64,000 nt of DNA from Hofstenia miamia (Eukaryota; Xenacoelomorpha; Acoela), in the NCBI GenBank assembly GCA_004352715.1, contig SCFE01000076.1, positions 1,141,967 to 1,205,966 of the forward strand. Reading direction: 5' to 3'. How positions within the stretch are numbered: position 1 is the first letter of the stretch; every line of letters begins with the position of its first letter. Under the pieces are notes generated by a model. That model had not been told where the DNA came from. It saw only the letters and a list, made by a program, of their open reading frames with translations, and did not search any database. Made by a program: the position numbers and the translations under genes. Below, piece by piece: positions 37,844 to 48,235 of this stretch.

Positions 37844-38714
37844 TCAATCTAATATGAATTTTTCATTGTAGTCCAGTGTGTTGAGGGAGGGTAATTTCAC
37901 CAGTTCTTCTTTGATATTTTCCAGTTCCTCCTGCTCCTGCCAAGTCCACATGAATGGCACCAATTTTCTCATCAATTTGGTCATCTTCGCCATCTTGTCA
38001 GCTATATTTGGAATAAAAGTTCCATAATAGTTTAAGAATCCCATAATCCTCTGTATGTCTTTTTTATTGTTTGGTTTTTCTATTTTTTGGATCATTTCTC
38101 TGGCATTGTCCTTCATGCATATTCTTCCCTTTTCTATTGTTCTTCTGAGGAACACTATTTTCTCTTTGAGAATATCACACTTATTTCTGTTAATATGAAG
38201 TCCCACATTGTTCTTGGATTGTGTTGCTTGTTACTATGATGTCATCTATGTAGGCATTGACCCCTTCCTCCATTCTATGTGTCTTATTTTTTAGTACCTT
38301 TGTTATGTACCTCTGAAAGGTTGCTGGTGCATTACAGAGTCCAAATGCCATATATATCCATTCGTATAGCCCATATGGAGTTATTAATGCTGTCTTCTCA
38401 ATGTCATCCTCTTCCATCTTTACCTGCCAGTAGGCCTTGCATAAATCTAATGTTGTGAAGTATTTGTGTTTACTGGCTTCATAGAGCATGTCCTCTATTC
38501 ACAGTAGGGGATATGAGTCCTTTTTTGTCACTTCATTCAACTTGTGAAAATCAATGCATAAATGATACTTGTCTCCCTGTTTTATGAACACAGTTGGTGC
38601 TGCATATGGGCTCTCACTTGGCCAAATAATTTTGTTGTTGATTAACTCTTCCAGTATGCAATTGTATTCATCTTTCATCTGTTCAGGCAACCTTCTGACT
38701 GGTAGCTTGATCAT
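37844..38714 (-). pseudogene. pol: Gypsy reverse transcriptase
   Basis: Motifs in order: YAAPTVFIKQGDKYHLCIDF, KLNEVTKKDSYPLL, FTTLDLCKAYWQVKM (first catalytic Asp in TLDL), FGLCNAPATFQRYI, and NAYIDDIIVTS with the intact YIDD box. Thumb and connection follow: HINRNKCDIL, IMGFLNYYGTFIP, MWTWQEQEEL. A TGA at 38499-38501 replaces the Arg of the 'PLPRID' motif, and a frame change lies near 38.2 kb. A second TGA at 37844-37846 ends this block at the start of RNase H. Length and order are typical of Ty3/gypsy. Confidence 0.85.
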
Positions 38715-39389
38715 TTGTCTGTTGTTGTGGCTATTTTATGCTTTTCACCCACTGCCTGCCCTATGCTTATTTCTCTGTAGTTGAATATATGTTTATGTTT
38801 TTCTAACAGTGTCCTCAGTTGTGTGATCTCCCATTCATCTAGATGTTGGTAGTCTTCATTGTTTATTTTGGGTGTTATGTATGTCTTCTTCTTCTGCTTT
38901 CATCCCAATGCCCTTGAGTCAGCTTTTGGGAGTACTCACAACTTTGATGGTGTTTGTCCACTCACCCTTGAGTCAGCCATGTGGAGTACTATCCACTTTC
39001 CTTTGCAAGTCCTTGAATCAACCATGCAAATTGCTTGCTCCATCGTCATCTTTGATTGCCTTCCAAATGAGTCTGATGTTAGTTTTGATGTATTTCCTGT
39101 ATATTCTTATTTGAGATCTTTTCAAATTGACATTCTGGTTCATAGCATTGAGGATTGGTATTCTTCCCTTTCCATGTTTTATCATACAGACACTAGACAG
39201 CATCAATACTCATTTGGTGCTGATGCCTTTGTTGTCAAACAGCATTGTCAGCTGTTATAGTGTCCTCCGTCTTGATTGTGTGCATCTTCCATTGATGCAG
39301 CTGTAGGTGGATGTCTTCTTGCAGTTGAAATGTAATTGTTTTTTGCTTCCCTTGTTCTTCTTCAATCTCCATTTCTTCTTCTTTTACTT
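38715..39389 (-). other. Linker between gypsy protease and reverse transcriptase
   Basis: About 225 codons in the protease/RT frame with few conserved residues. It contains three in-frame units TGA-(C/T)TC-AAG at 38919, 38973 and 39018 that resemble the motif repeated after integrase. Confidence 0.55.
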
Positions 39390-39758
39390 TTATGGTTCTG
39401 TTAGCATAGTTAATAACGCATCCATTTTTGTCAAGAAATCATTGCCTAATATGACTTCATATGGCAATGAATTATTATGTGTGTCCAACACCACCAAAGG
39501 TTGTTCAAATGTTGTATTCACGATTCTCATTTGTACTACATTTATCATTCCTTTCATATCAATATAATCCCCTGATGAATTAATTAGTCTCTTATTGCAA
39601 CTGTTAAAGTCTTTCCATTTAAATCCCAACTTCATGGTGCATTCATCAGTAATTATAGATGCTGCTGCTCCAGTGTTGATTGTTGCTTTTGTCATTACTC
39701 CATTAATAGCTATCATTATCATATTCATCATGTTGAGGTTTGTCAGGATCATTATCAA
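39390..39758 (-). pseudogene. pol: Gypsy aspartic protease domain
   Basis: A 122-codon open block contains TKATINTGAAASIITDE and later EVILGNDFLTKMDALL. These match the retropepsin catalytic loop (I-D-T-G-A...S.I) and the C-terminal 'ILG.DFL' motif. The catalytic Asp is Asn here (codon AAC on the minus strand, plus-strand 39675-39677), which would abolish dimeric protease activity. The block is in the same frame as the downstream linker and the first RT block. Confidence 0.78.
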
Positions 39759-39929
39759 TGCACAGTTGTCATGAGTTGGTGCTCTACTTAGTTTTCCGAC
39801 TCCTTGTTGGTAGGCAATGTTTCATTGATTTTGTCTTCTGTTTGTAGTACATCCTCTTCATGACAGTAAGCCTCTTCATCCCCAATTACATTTATCTGTA
39901 TTGGGCAGCCTGGTTTTTTATGTCCCTGC

Positions 39930-41709
39930 TGTCTGCAACCTTAACATTTGACATCTTTCTCTTTTACTTTTCTAGTCTTACCATCTTTTCGTTTCACTCT
40001 TATTATCTTTTCTTGTTTTGTTTCTGTATAGGCTTCATTGGGGATGCATGGTTTGAGGTTGTTTCTCCAGGATGGTCCCTCTCTATGACATGTGGCTTTT
40101 TCATATATCTGGGCGTTGTTTTCAATGGTTGCCTGTATGTCAACTGCCTTTCTAATCATTCTTTCCAACTTGTCGTCAACATCACATTTGATTTCAAACT
40201 GCATTCTGATGCTTTCAGGCATCCCCTTGCAAATGTGCAAGAACAAATCATATTTAGAATATCTGTTTTCTCTTGAACTGAGCATTAACAATCATTCAAC
40301 TTGTTTCATATAATTTTGAATGTCATTGGTTTTTTTCATTTTCATTGTGTTTAGAATGATTCAGTATTGATTTTTAAGACTCTCATTCTCGTAGTAGTTC
40401 ATAAAATCTCCAATTAGTAGTTGATAGTTTCTTTTTGTTTCTGCATCTAATAGCAAGTAGTGTTGGGAAGCTGCCCCTGTTAAGTATAATGGGAGTCTTG
40501 CTGCTGCTGCCTGTTGTCTCCCTTTTCATTCCGCCATTGTCAATTCAAACATTTGTAGCCATTCAGCAAATGTTGGATTATAACCATCTACCCTTCCATT
40601 GAATTTGGGTAGTGTTGCTTTGCAAGGTATCATATTACTGGCTGTCAATTGTGGTAAGATTGATTCCTCATATTTAGGTTTTTTATGGCATCCTCTTCTT
40701 GCAGTTGTGTAGTCACTGCTTTTGTGATTTCATTTATAATTTTCTGTTTCTCAAGGTCTGGATCTTTGTCTGATTCTGCATATGTCACTTCTTTGTGGGT
40801 TGGTATATGTGGTGCCTGCAGTTTGCTTTCCTTTCTGGAATGAAATTCTATTTCATGGGTTTGCATGCTGCTCCTATTTTCCTCTTCTGTTAGCTGTAAT
40901 AATCTTAATTTGTCTTTCAGCTGTTCTAGTTCTCCTGCCTGTAGGTCATTGTCCTCAATTAGTTGCCTGTTTGTTTTCTCCAGCTCTTGATTTCTCTCTT
41001 GCCATTGTTGGTTTTGCTCTANAATATCATTTTGCTTTGTCATTCCATCTCTTTGACTTTCTTAGTTAATTGTTCTATTTCATGTTTTAGGAGTGCTTCA
41101 TTTTGCTGGCTCTTCCTTAGCATATCCATTATATCTGATGGGTCTGTATCTGGGGGTTCTTTTCTGGGGGTGAACTGAGGGATTGTAATTCCATGTCTGT
41201 GGCTGAGTTTTCACCAAAATATGGNCTGTTTGTTTTCTCCAGCTCTTGATTTCTCTCTTGCCATTGTTGGTTTTGCTCTAGAAACCTTTTATTGGACTCT
41301 GATAGTTGGTGGGTGAGGGTTTTGATCTTGTTTTGGAATAATTGGATTTGTTCATCTAGCTGCATCTCCATATTTAATCTGATCTCAATAAATATCATTT
41401 TGCTTTGTCATTCCATCTCTTTGACTTTCTTAGTTAATTGTTCTATTTCATGTTTTAGGAGTGCTTCATTTTGCTGGCTCTTCCTTAGCATATCCATTAT
41501 ATCTGATGGGTCTGTATCTGGGGGTTCTTTTCTGGGGGTGAACTGAGGGATTGTAATTCCATGTCTGTGGCTGAGTTTTCACCAAAATATGGCAATGATT
41601 GTATAGTTCTGGGAATTATGGCCTTAATTGCAGTTTTCTTCTTGCTTCCTTTTTCCCTTTTGTCATTTTTTCTTTTTGGTTCATAGTGGTCTTTCATGCT
41701 CTTGATCAT
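39930..41709 (-). pseudogene. gag: Gypsy Gag, with long coiled coil and CCHC knuckle
   Basis: The Gag region starts near ATG 41707-41709 with a basic segment (KNDKREKGSKKKTAIKAI). It continues into a heptad-rich coiled coil (QLDEQIQLFQNKIKTLTHQL and following Gln/Glu/Leu-rich sequence), then a capsid-like helical region (RYSKYDLFLHICKGMPESIR, also found in the second copy at 53.6-53.9 kb). It ends in a zinc knuckle with C-x2-C-x4-H-x4-C spacing (GCRQQGHKKPGC) interrupted by one stop between the first cysteines. A TGA lies at 40361-40363 where the second copy has Arg. Single Ns at 41022 and 41225 flank duplicated pieces, so part of the apparent scrambling is assembly error. Confidence 0.72.
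41023..41590. repeat. Gag fragments duplicated around two single-N joins
   Basis: 40965-41021 recurs at 41226-41281, and 41023-41224 recurs at about 41390-41590. Ns lie at 41022 and 41225. The 41023-41224 piece appears misplaced between two halves of one contiguous sequence, so the order here should not be trusted. Confidence 0.88.
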
Positions 41710-41895
41710 GATTCCAGGATCCTAGTGAAGTGCTTTTGTTTGGTTTCAGGTATCTCTCTCTCTTAACTAGTTGTTTGTTCATGTAACTGTTTGCTGCTTT
41801 TTCTACTTTCACTTGTAGCTTCTGTTGTTGTCAGTGGGTAGTTCCAATGAATGTTTCTTCTTTAGAATTGCTGTTTTTAGCTGTCACAGTCAGCA

Positions 41896-43030
41896 TGTAA
41901 TATCCTCTACCAGGCATTGTCACTATATATCTACTGTTACTGTATAACATTAGTCATGTTACTGTGGGTAAGGATTTACTTGTTACATACTGCTTGACTT
42001 GTTGCGGCTGTTAACTTATGTAACTAGAATTAACCATTCACTATTTAGGTGACAAAGCCATGCTGTAATCTCTCCAATGATCTTTGATGGGCATCTGCCT
42101 GAAGCTGATCTCCACATCCAGTTTCACCATTTCATCTGTTTGATTGAGTACCACATCTCAGCTCAATTGATACAGTTTATGTGTACCCTATCCTAGCTCA
42201 GTGTATACTCAAAGCAAGTCACAACTCAACTTAAACTCTATTTTGTAAAAGTGTTCTATCTATTTGCAACCTGACTTGTTACTAGTTGTTCTTTAACTAT
42301 TACATGTAGCAATTACTGAAATATATTGGCTTATTTAAATATATTTGGTTTGAACAACTTCCTAACTTACATTTATAATTTAATACATGTACAGTCACTT
42401 TATCAGTCATTTATGGGTCGTTAATTTAGATCTAAAACAGTATTAATATATTTCCTAAGTTTTAGTCATCCAACTGTTTGTTGACAATCAACTATTTTAA
42501 TACATGTAGTAATGAAATGCTAGTAAGCTAATCAAGAGAAAACCCCTATACCTAACTTATATGCACTTTCATGGTCTGGCACAGGGACCCTAGAATTGTT
42601 CTCTGTGATGGATCCAGACCACTACTAAACACTGCTTGATTAGCTTAACATTGTATTAAATATTCAAACCATTAAAGTAGAACAAAATAAGAATTCCAAG
42701 TAAAATTCTTTATCAATCTCTTACAAGGTTATTAATCTATTTATAGTAATTCCAGAAAAGTACCTGTTGATTCAAATTTAAACTTCTGCCAAGATGGTGG
42801 CTAAAAATAATGGAAGTGACTTTGCCCCCTTGTTTGGTCAAAAAGTGTTTTTATAAACTGATACTAATCTCTCTTTTTTGACACATGTTGTTTCTTAGTT
42901 GCATATACAAATAAATCTAAATTATACTAATTGATTTGATTACAATATTTATAATCATCTTTTCTTTGATCTTAATCTATTCTGCTTAATGTTTTGCAGC
43001 TTATTTCAGATTTATGTGGATGATGCTACA
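41896..43030 (-). repeat. Gypsy 5' LTR, about 1.13 kb
   Basis: On the plus strand it runs from TGTAATATCCTCTACC to GGATGATGCTACA. Only its first ~300 bp (41896-42195) recur in the 3' copy. The remaining sequence is confirmed as LTR by homology to 54835-55795 and to the inverse copies at 49360-50282. It would hold promoter and polyadenylation signals; no TATA box position can be assigned with confidence. Confidence 0.8.
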
Positions 43031-43256
43031 GTATATTTAAGAATTTTGTTACATTTTCCAACAATAGATTTCAATTTACATTGTAAATATCATGGTAAAA
43101 GCTGATATTTGACTAACTATTTTCACAGAATAGTTTGTTACTAAATAAATATAATTAAATCTGTCAATTTATTAAATTCTTAAATCCATAGAAATTGAAC
43201 TCTTCACTAAATCCTAGAAACAAAACACATATTTTATAAAAAGAATTATTCATGAA

Positions 43257-43658
43257 TTGATTGCTTGCATAAATGTCTATGTGTATAAATTGAATGGGTA
43301 TCAATGCAATCATTCACTATTTTTCAGGAATAAGACCAGCAATCAATATCTTAGACACAGCTATGAGTATGTTTTATGTGAATTTGCAATTATCAAGCAA
43401 AAGATGATCATTTTGAAGAACATTGAAAGGATTATTAACCATGAAAGTGTATCAATAGGTGGGAACAGAGTTTTGCATATCCAATTTCAAGCATCTCCAG
43501 CCCAATGCACTTGCAACACTTGTTGGGGTCTAAACCCTCACATAGACATTGACACTACAAATTTCAATTCACCTGGAGCAAGTCTACCACATACAATGGA
43601 AGCAGGTGAAATTTTAAAAAAAATATCAATACAATTCCTGTGGAAGGATTTCCAATAG
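43257..43658 (+). CDS. Possible Polinton right-arm gene, unknown
   Basis: A 133-codon plus-strand frame. The part from about 43441 reads HESVSIGGNRVLHIQF, then QCTCNTCWGLNPHIDID and GASLPHTMEAGEIL, which looks protein-like (Cys pair, mixed composition). The N-terminal third is AT-driven and may be intronic, because a TTTTTCAG acceptor-like sequence sits at about 43321-43328. After the stop a second open piece continues in another frame for ~30 codons. No family was recognised. The C-terminal part is duplicated at 44289-44504 by the join at N 44288. Confidence 0.35.
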   Translation: MIACINVYVYKLNGYQCNHSLFFRNKTSNQYLRHSYEYVLCEFAIIKQKMIILKNIERIINHESVSIGGNRVLHIQFQASPAQCTCNTCWGLNPHIDIDTTNFNSPGASLPHTMEAGEILKKISIQFLWKDFQ

Positions 43659-45135
43659 ACTTTGTTATTTCAAAAATCTTTTCCCTTATTGATGGAGGCA
43701 TTGAAGAAGATGATAGAGTTTAATTTTCTTTGATCACAGACATTGTGTGGAATATAGTTTAATATCATGTGAATAAATGTTGTAATGCATTAATATATAT
43801 TTTTACAAAACACAAGGGAAGAAATTAATATGCCAAGGGAAAAACTAAATGTACAAAGGGCAGAAACTAAACACACAAAAGAAAAACTAAATGTACTAAG
43901 GGCAGAAACTAAAAACACAAGGGAAAACTAAATGTACCAAGGGCAGAAACTAAAAACACAAGAGAAAAACTAAATGTACTAAGGGCAGAAACTAAACACA
44001 CAAGGGAAAAACTGAATGTACTAAGGGCAGAAACTAAAAACACAAAGCATTTCTACACTCTCTTATTGTAGAATAATGAGAACGACGTATTATTAATTTT
44101 TAAAACCAGCAATTATTTTCATTCATCCCCACTCTTGCTTAATGTGAATGTGAATTGCATGTTAAATTAACAGTTAGGTAAAACATTGACAATTATTGGT
44201 TTAGATAAAAAATTGATGTAAGTTACAATCTGAAATAATGAATTCAAAACACTGCAAAACAAAGTTTAATGTCTACCCAACAAAATCNGAAAGTGTATCA
44301 ATAGGTGGGAACAGAGTTTTGCATATCCAATTTCAAGCATCTCCAGCCCAATGCACTTGCAACACTTGTTGGGGTCTAAACCCTCACATAGACATTGACA
44401 CTACAAATTTCAATTCACCTGGAGCAAGTCTACCACATACAATGGAAGCAGGTGAAATTTTAAAAAAAATATCAATACAATTCCTGTGGAAGGATTTCCA
44501 ATAGACTTTGTTATTTCAAAAATCTTTTCCCTTATTGATGGAGGCATTGAAGAAGATGATAGAGTTTAATTTTCTTTGATCACAGACATTGTGTGGAATA
44601 TAGTTTAATATCATGTGAATAAATGTTGTAATGCATTAATATATATTTTTACAAAACACAAGGGAAGAAATTAATATGCCAAGGGAAAAACTAAATGTAC
44701 AAAGGGCAGAAACTAAACACACAAAAGAAAAACTAAATGTACTAAGGGCAGAAACTAAAAACACAAGGGAAAACTAAATGTACCAAGGGCAGAAACTAAA
44801 AACACAAAAGAAAAACTAAATGTACTAAGGGCAGAAACTAAACACACAAGGGAAAAACTGAATGTACTAAGGGCAGAAACTAAAAACACAAAGCATTTCT
44901 ACACTCTCTTATTGTAGAATAATGAGAACGACGTATTATTAATTTTTAAAACCAGCAATTATTTTCATTCATCCCCACTCTTGCTTAATGTGAATGTGAA
45001 TTGCATGTTAAATTAACAGTTAGGTAAAACATTGACAATTATTGGTTTAGATAAAAAATTGATGTAAGTTACAATCTGAAATAATGAATTCAAAACACTG
45101 CAAAACAAAGTTTAATGTCTACCCAACAAAATCAA
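43442..45135. repeat. ~846-bp duplication around N 44288
   Basis: 43442-44287 repeats as 44289-45135 (from GAAAGTGTATCAATAGG to CTACCCAACAAAATC), differing at a few positions in the minisatellite. This is a contig overlap joined by one N. Confidence 0.9.
43810..44045. repeat. Minisatellite, ~42-45-bp units
   Basis: About five units of the form AAGGGCAGAAACTAAA followed by CACA(C/A)AAG(G/A)GAAAAACTAAATGTACT. The same array appears again at about 44657-44890 in the overlapping contig, with minor differences. Confidence 0.88.
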
Positions 45136-45627
45136 TGTTTCAATATAAAATAATGAGTGCCTATCAATGTAAATTTTTTCACAATAACTTGTATTTAAAG
45201 GAACTATGTTTATTGGTTATCTTTAAAAGAATAAGATATTAAAAATAATGTATAAAGCCTCTATAAAATGATTGTAACCCAAATAGTTTATTTTAAACAT
45301 GACTTTTGAAAAGTAGTTAGTGAAATTGCAAATTACACATTGGTCAAAACGTGAAATTATAATTTATTTTTCCAAACAAAAGTAAAAATTAATGGGTTAT
45401 AAAATCATCAAAATTAAATTTTTTTTAATTGATATTCATTCATTTATTATTATTATAATTATAAGTGGAAATAAAATATCATTGACATATCAAATTATTT
45501 TTTGACAAAAGTGAATAGAACAAAATTGTCTGTAAGGTAACACATTGAAATTACCAATAAATTTTATAGTTGCTTTAACTTGATTACAAATTATTAACAC
45601 TCTCTTGCTAGTTTTCTAATCACATAG

Positions 45628-46179
45628 TTGGTTGTTAGTCTATTCACCATGATGTCTTGCATGAAATCTAATGTGTTTTTCAAAGTACATGGAAATGCTT
45701 TCAACAGCATTTACTGTATTAAAGAAATGTTAATTTTATTGGATAAAAAACTATATGTAATCACAGTACAACATTCAAAGCAAATGTTTTCCTGTCTCCC
45801 ACACAACATTCTGAAAACTTTCAACTGGTATGAATGCAATTTCCATCACATTCCATTTACAGAAGGAAACCTAACAAATGAAAAAATGATGACTTTTATT
45901 GAATCTCTGAATTTATCATGTAGAAAGGAAACAGTATTTTGGGCATGTGATAGAATGAACTGTGAGTTTTTAAGTCGTTTAATTTCTCAACCCATGGAAA
46001 ATTTACTTGATTATGGTTATTAATATCCACAAAACTATGAAAACTCTACAGACTGTATAAAAGACTATTATAAATTTGTATGCCAAATGAACACTCCACA
46101 AAGTATATTATTATTATCTCCATTTACTAATCATAACAATCATTGTAAATTTAAGAAATTTGTTGTGAAACCATTGTAG
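45628..46179 (+). pseudogene. Polinton right-arm gene, possible nuclease-like protein
   Basis: The frame runs 131 codons to TAA 46021-46023 and would stay open for another 51 codons to TAG 46177-46179, so one stop interrupts about 183 codons. The start could also be the ATG at 45649, after a run of hydrophobic codons. Segments LKTFNWYECNFHHIPFTEGN and TVFWACDRMNCEFLSRLIS then LLDYGY resemble, from memory, the pattern '..W.....H.lPw..G......vy.KG.eK..fL..ll......nLe..GcP' of small proteins encoded in many large DNA transposons. That similarity is weak and unverified. It sits close to the right TIR on the strand opposite to the polymerase. Confidence 0.4.
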
Positions 46180-46229
46180 CTAATAATCATTTTTGTTTTT
46201 TTGTTAAATAATTTATCAAACATATTAAA

Positions 46230-46818
46230 CTAGTACATGTAGAAAAAGAGTGAAAGCAAAACTATACATTCTCTATTTACTAAACTGTAGTACAATATGT
46301 TTTGTAATAGCACTGTCCCCATGTCATCATTGCAAAAAAGTTTTTTATTAATCAAAAACTTGTATTTACCACCCAATGCACTGATGTAGCATTTAGGCAT
46401 AAAAGAATAAACACCATTGTCAAGTCTAATCTTTATTGCAAACCTCATATCTTGTGTTAAACTGAACAGCATCCATGATTGTTAACCAGATTTTTTTCAG
46501 AATTTCACTTGCAGGACTCATGATTCAAAAAGTACATGATGATGGTTGTGAATTTACATCATGTAAGCATTGAAAAATATCATCACCTTCTCCTTGTACC
46601 TTTGTGTTGGGTAAGACAATGACATTATTATTAAGTGCAGGACATTTTCGCTTTTGGGGAGCTTTGCATTTTTCTTTTACAGGCGCAGGCAGTGTGATCA
46701 TCATCTCTTGTGGTAATGGATTATAGTTGGAGGCCAGTGGTGGAGTTGTACATAGCTCATCAAACAGATTGCCAAGCAAACCAGATACTAATGTTTCAAC
46801 AGACATAAGAATTTGCAT
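46230..46818 (-). CDS. Possible small Polinton gene next to the right TIR
   Basis: The minus-strand frame 46818-46525 (97 codons) reads SVETLVSGLLGNLFDELCTT, then a Pro/Lys-rich stretch with EKCKAPQKRKCPALNN (possible nuclear-localisation or DNA-binding tail), and ends SSCTF. Downstream blocks MSPASEILKKIWLTIMDAVQ and RFAIKIRLDNGVYSFMPK are open in other frames, so splicing or decay is possible. It reads inward from the TIR, a usual place for an element gene. No family recognised. Confidence 0.35.
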
Positions 46819-46892
46819 AGAATAAAAATAATGATTTTATCTGATAATTTGTGCAAATATATCAACTGACTTTTTTAATCAGTCAACACATT

Positions 46893-47042
46893 ATGACGTC
46901 AGTACAACACCTCTGTCAATATCTATGGTGGCTCAGGTCAAAGGCCACTGATCGACCAATCAGAAAAAAGTGTCACAGAATACAACCCACCTCTTGACCA
47001 ATTAGAAAAAAGTGACACAAAATACAAGTCTCCTTTACTACT
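46893..47042 (-). repeat. Polinton right terminal inverted repeat
   Basis: Inverse complement of the left TIR with about 80-85 percent identity by eye, ending CCTTTACTACT before the target duplication. It keeps a GACGTCA where the left TIR has GACATCA. Confidence 0.85.
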
Positions 47043-48235
47043 GCTTCCTACCTTACATTTAGATAACAATATATGCTCAGTCTATTTATCAGTCTAATTA
47101 TAGGTCACCTAATTAGTCAAGATAATGTAATATAAATACAACCTACAGTAGGCTAACTAGCCTTATCTCTGAAAGTAAATTATTTGATACAGGCAAATGA
47201 ATGAATCAATAGTCAGCTAAACAGAGAAAAACTCCTATTCATACCCCTAAAATAAATGCAGGTTCATGGCTTGGATCAAGGACCCTCAAATCATTCCCAT
47301 TGTGTGCCCAAGCCACTACTACTGCATCTAATGTTTAGCTTGACATGATTTATAAATAAGCAAACCAAATAAACTCTAAAGATAAGATTTTCAAAGAATT
47401 TACTTCAACAGTTTCCAAATTGATTCTTACTCTATTTATAGTTAAATTCAAAAAGTACTTGCCATTCAAAATTTGAATTTATCATCTGACAAAATGGCTA
47501 AAAATAATGGAAGCCTTATTGCCCCCTTTGTTTTGTCAAATTATTCATTGATAAGTACTAATTGCTATAATGTTTTTAGTTGCATTTTACAAACACAATG
47601 ATGATAAATAAATTTAAATTGTTTTTAATCACTAAGTAATAATTCAATCATAATTCCTACAAATTATCCAACCTTCTCTTCTTTTGCAGCATTATGCTTT
47701 GGATTATGCTACTGGTAGATGCATTAGTAGTAGTGAGGGCACACATTGGGAGTGATTTGAGGGCCTTGATCCATGCCATGAAACTGCATTTAGGTTAGGG
47801 ATATGATTAGGAGTTTTTCTCTGTTTAGCTGACTATTGATTCTTTCATCAACATGTATGCAATAATGAAACCTCAGAGAAAATGGTTGGATAACCAATCA
47901 TAGGTTATTATATTTTATATTAATTAGACTACATAGGTGACCTATAAATAGACCAATAATGAGACCAAGCATGTATTACTAAATAAATGTAAGTTAGGAA
48001 GCTGCAAGTAATTATCTATTTAATTATTTAAACTAATTAAAGCCAATATTTTTCAGTAATGTCTAAATGAATATTTATTAAGCAGCTAGTGACACTGCTC
48101 AGTTGCAAGTATGAATTGCACATTACAAATTGAGTTTAAGTCAGTTACACCCAGTTTTGAGTGTTGCACTGAGTTAGGATAGGGAACACATAAGTTATGT
48201 CATTGAGCTGAGATTTGGAAACCATCTATCAATGA
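47043..48235. mobile_element. Two gypsy LTR pieces, head-on
   Basis: 47043-47712 continues the LTR interrupted at 24782 in plus orientation (CTTCCTACCTTACATTT...GCATTATGCTTTGGATTATGC). From about 47713 the same family runs in inverse orientation (AGTAGTAGTGAGGGC...GGATAGGGAACACATAAGTT). The junction is an inverted arrangement at the LTR end. Confidence 0.65.

Larger units (their letters stand above)
32448..43030 (-). mobile_element. Ty3/gypsy retrotransposon inserted in the Polinton
   Basis: Read on the minus strand the order is 5' LTR (43030-41896), gag with coiled coil and CCHC knuckle, protease, reverse transcriptase, RNase H, integrase, a long extra frame, and a truncated 3' LTR (to 32448). 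The 5' LTR has TG...CA-type ends on the plus strand (TGTAATATCC...GATGCTACA). GTAT flanks both outer ends (32444-32447 and 43031-43034), a 4-bp target duplication. The order PR-RT-RH-IN is that of Ty3/gypsy. Several in-frame stops, mostly TGA, and frame changes show it is dead. The shared part of the two LTRs differs at roughly 4-5 percent by eye. Confidence 0.88.
24783..47042. mobile_element. Polinton/Maverick element, degraded and nested
   Basis: The unit is bounded by ~150-bp inverted repeats that start AGTAGTAAAGG and end CCTTTACTACT. It is flanked on both sides by GCTTCC (24777-24782 and 47043-47048), a 6-bp target duplication. Long TIRs beginning AG, 6-bp duplications and a protein-primed-type family B DNA polymerase identify the Polinton/Maverick class. 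Of the expected genes only the N-terminal region of PolB (29.5-31.2 kb) is recognised. A few small frames are unassigned, and integrase, packaging ATPase, adenovirus-type protease and capsid genes were not found. After removing the gypsy insertion (32448-43030) and the assembly duplications, only about 9 kb of its own sequence remains, so it is internally deleted. Confidence 0.8.

Noticed and set aside
32750-41709. TGA read as a sense codon (recoding)
   Set aside because: Lipin and helicase exons contain no in-frame TGA, and the CpG loss explains the pattern more simply.
43810-44045. CRISPR-like array
   Set aside because: Units are contiguous tandem repeats without unique spacers, in a eukaryotic transposon.
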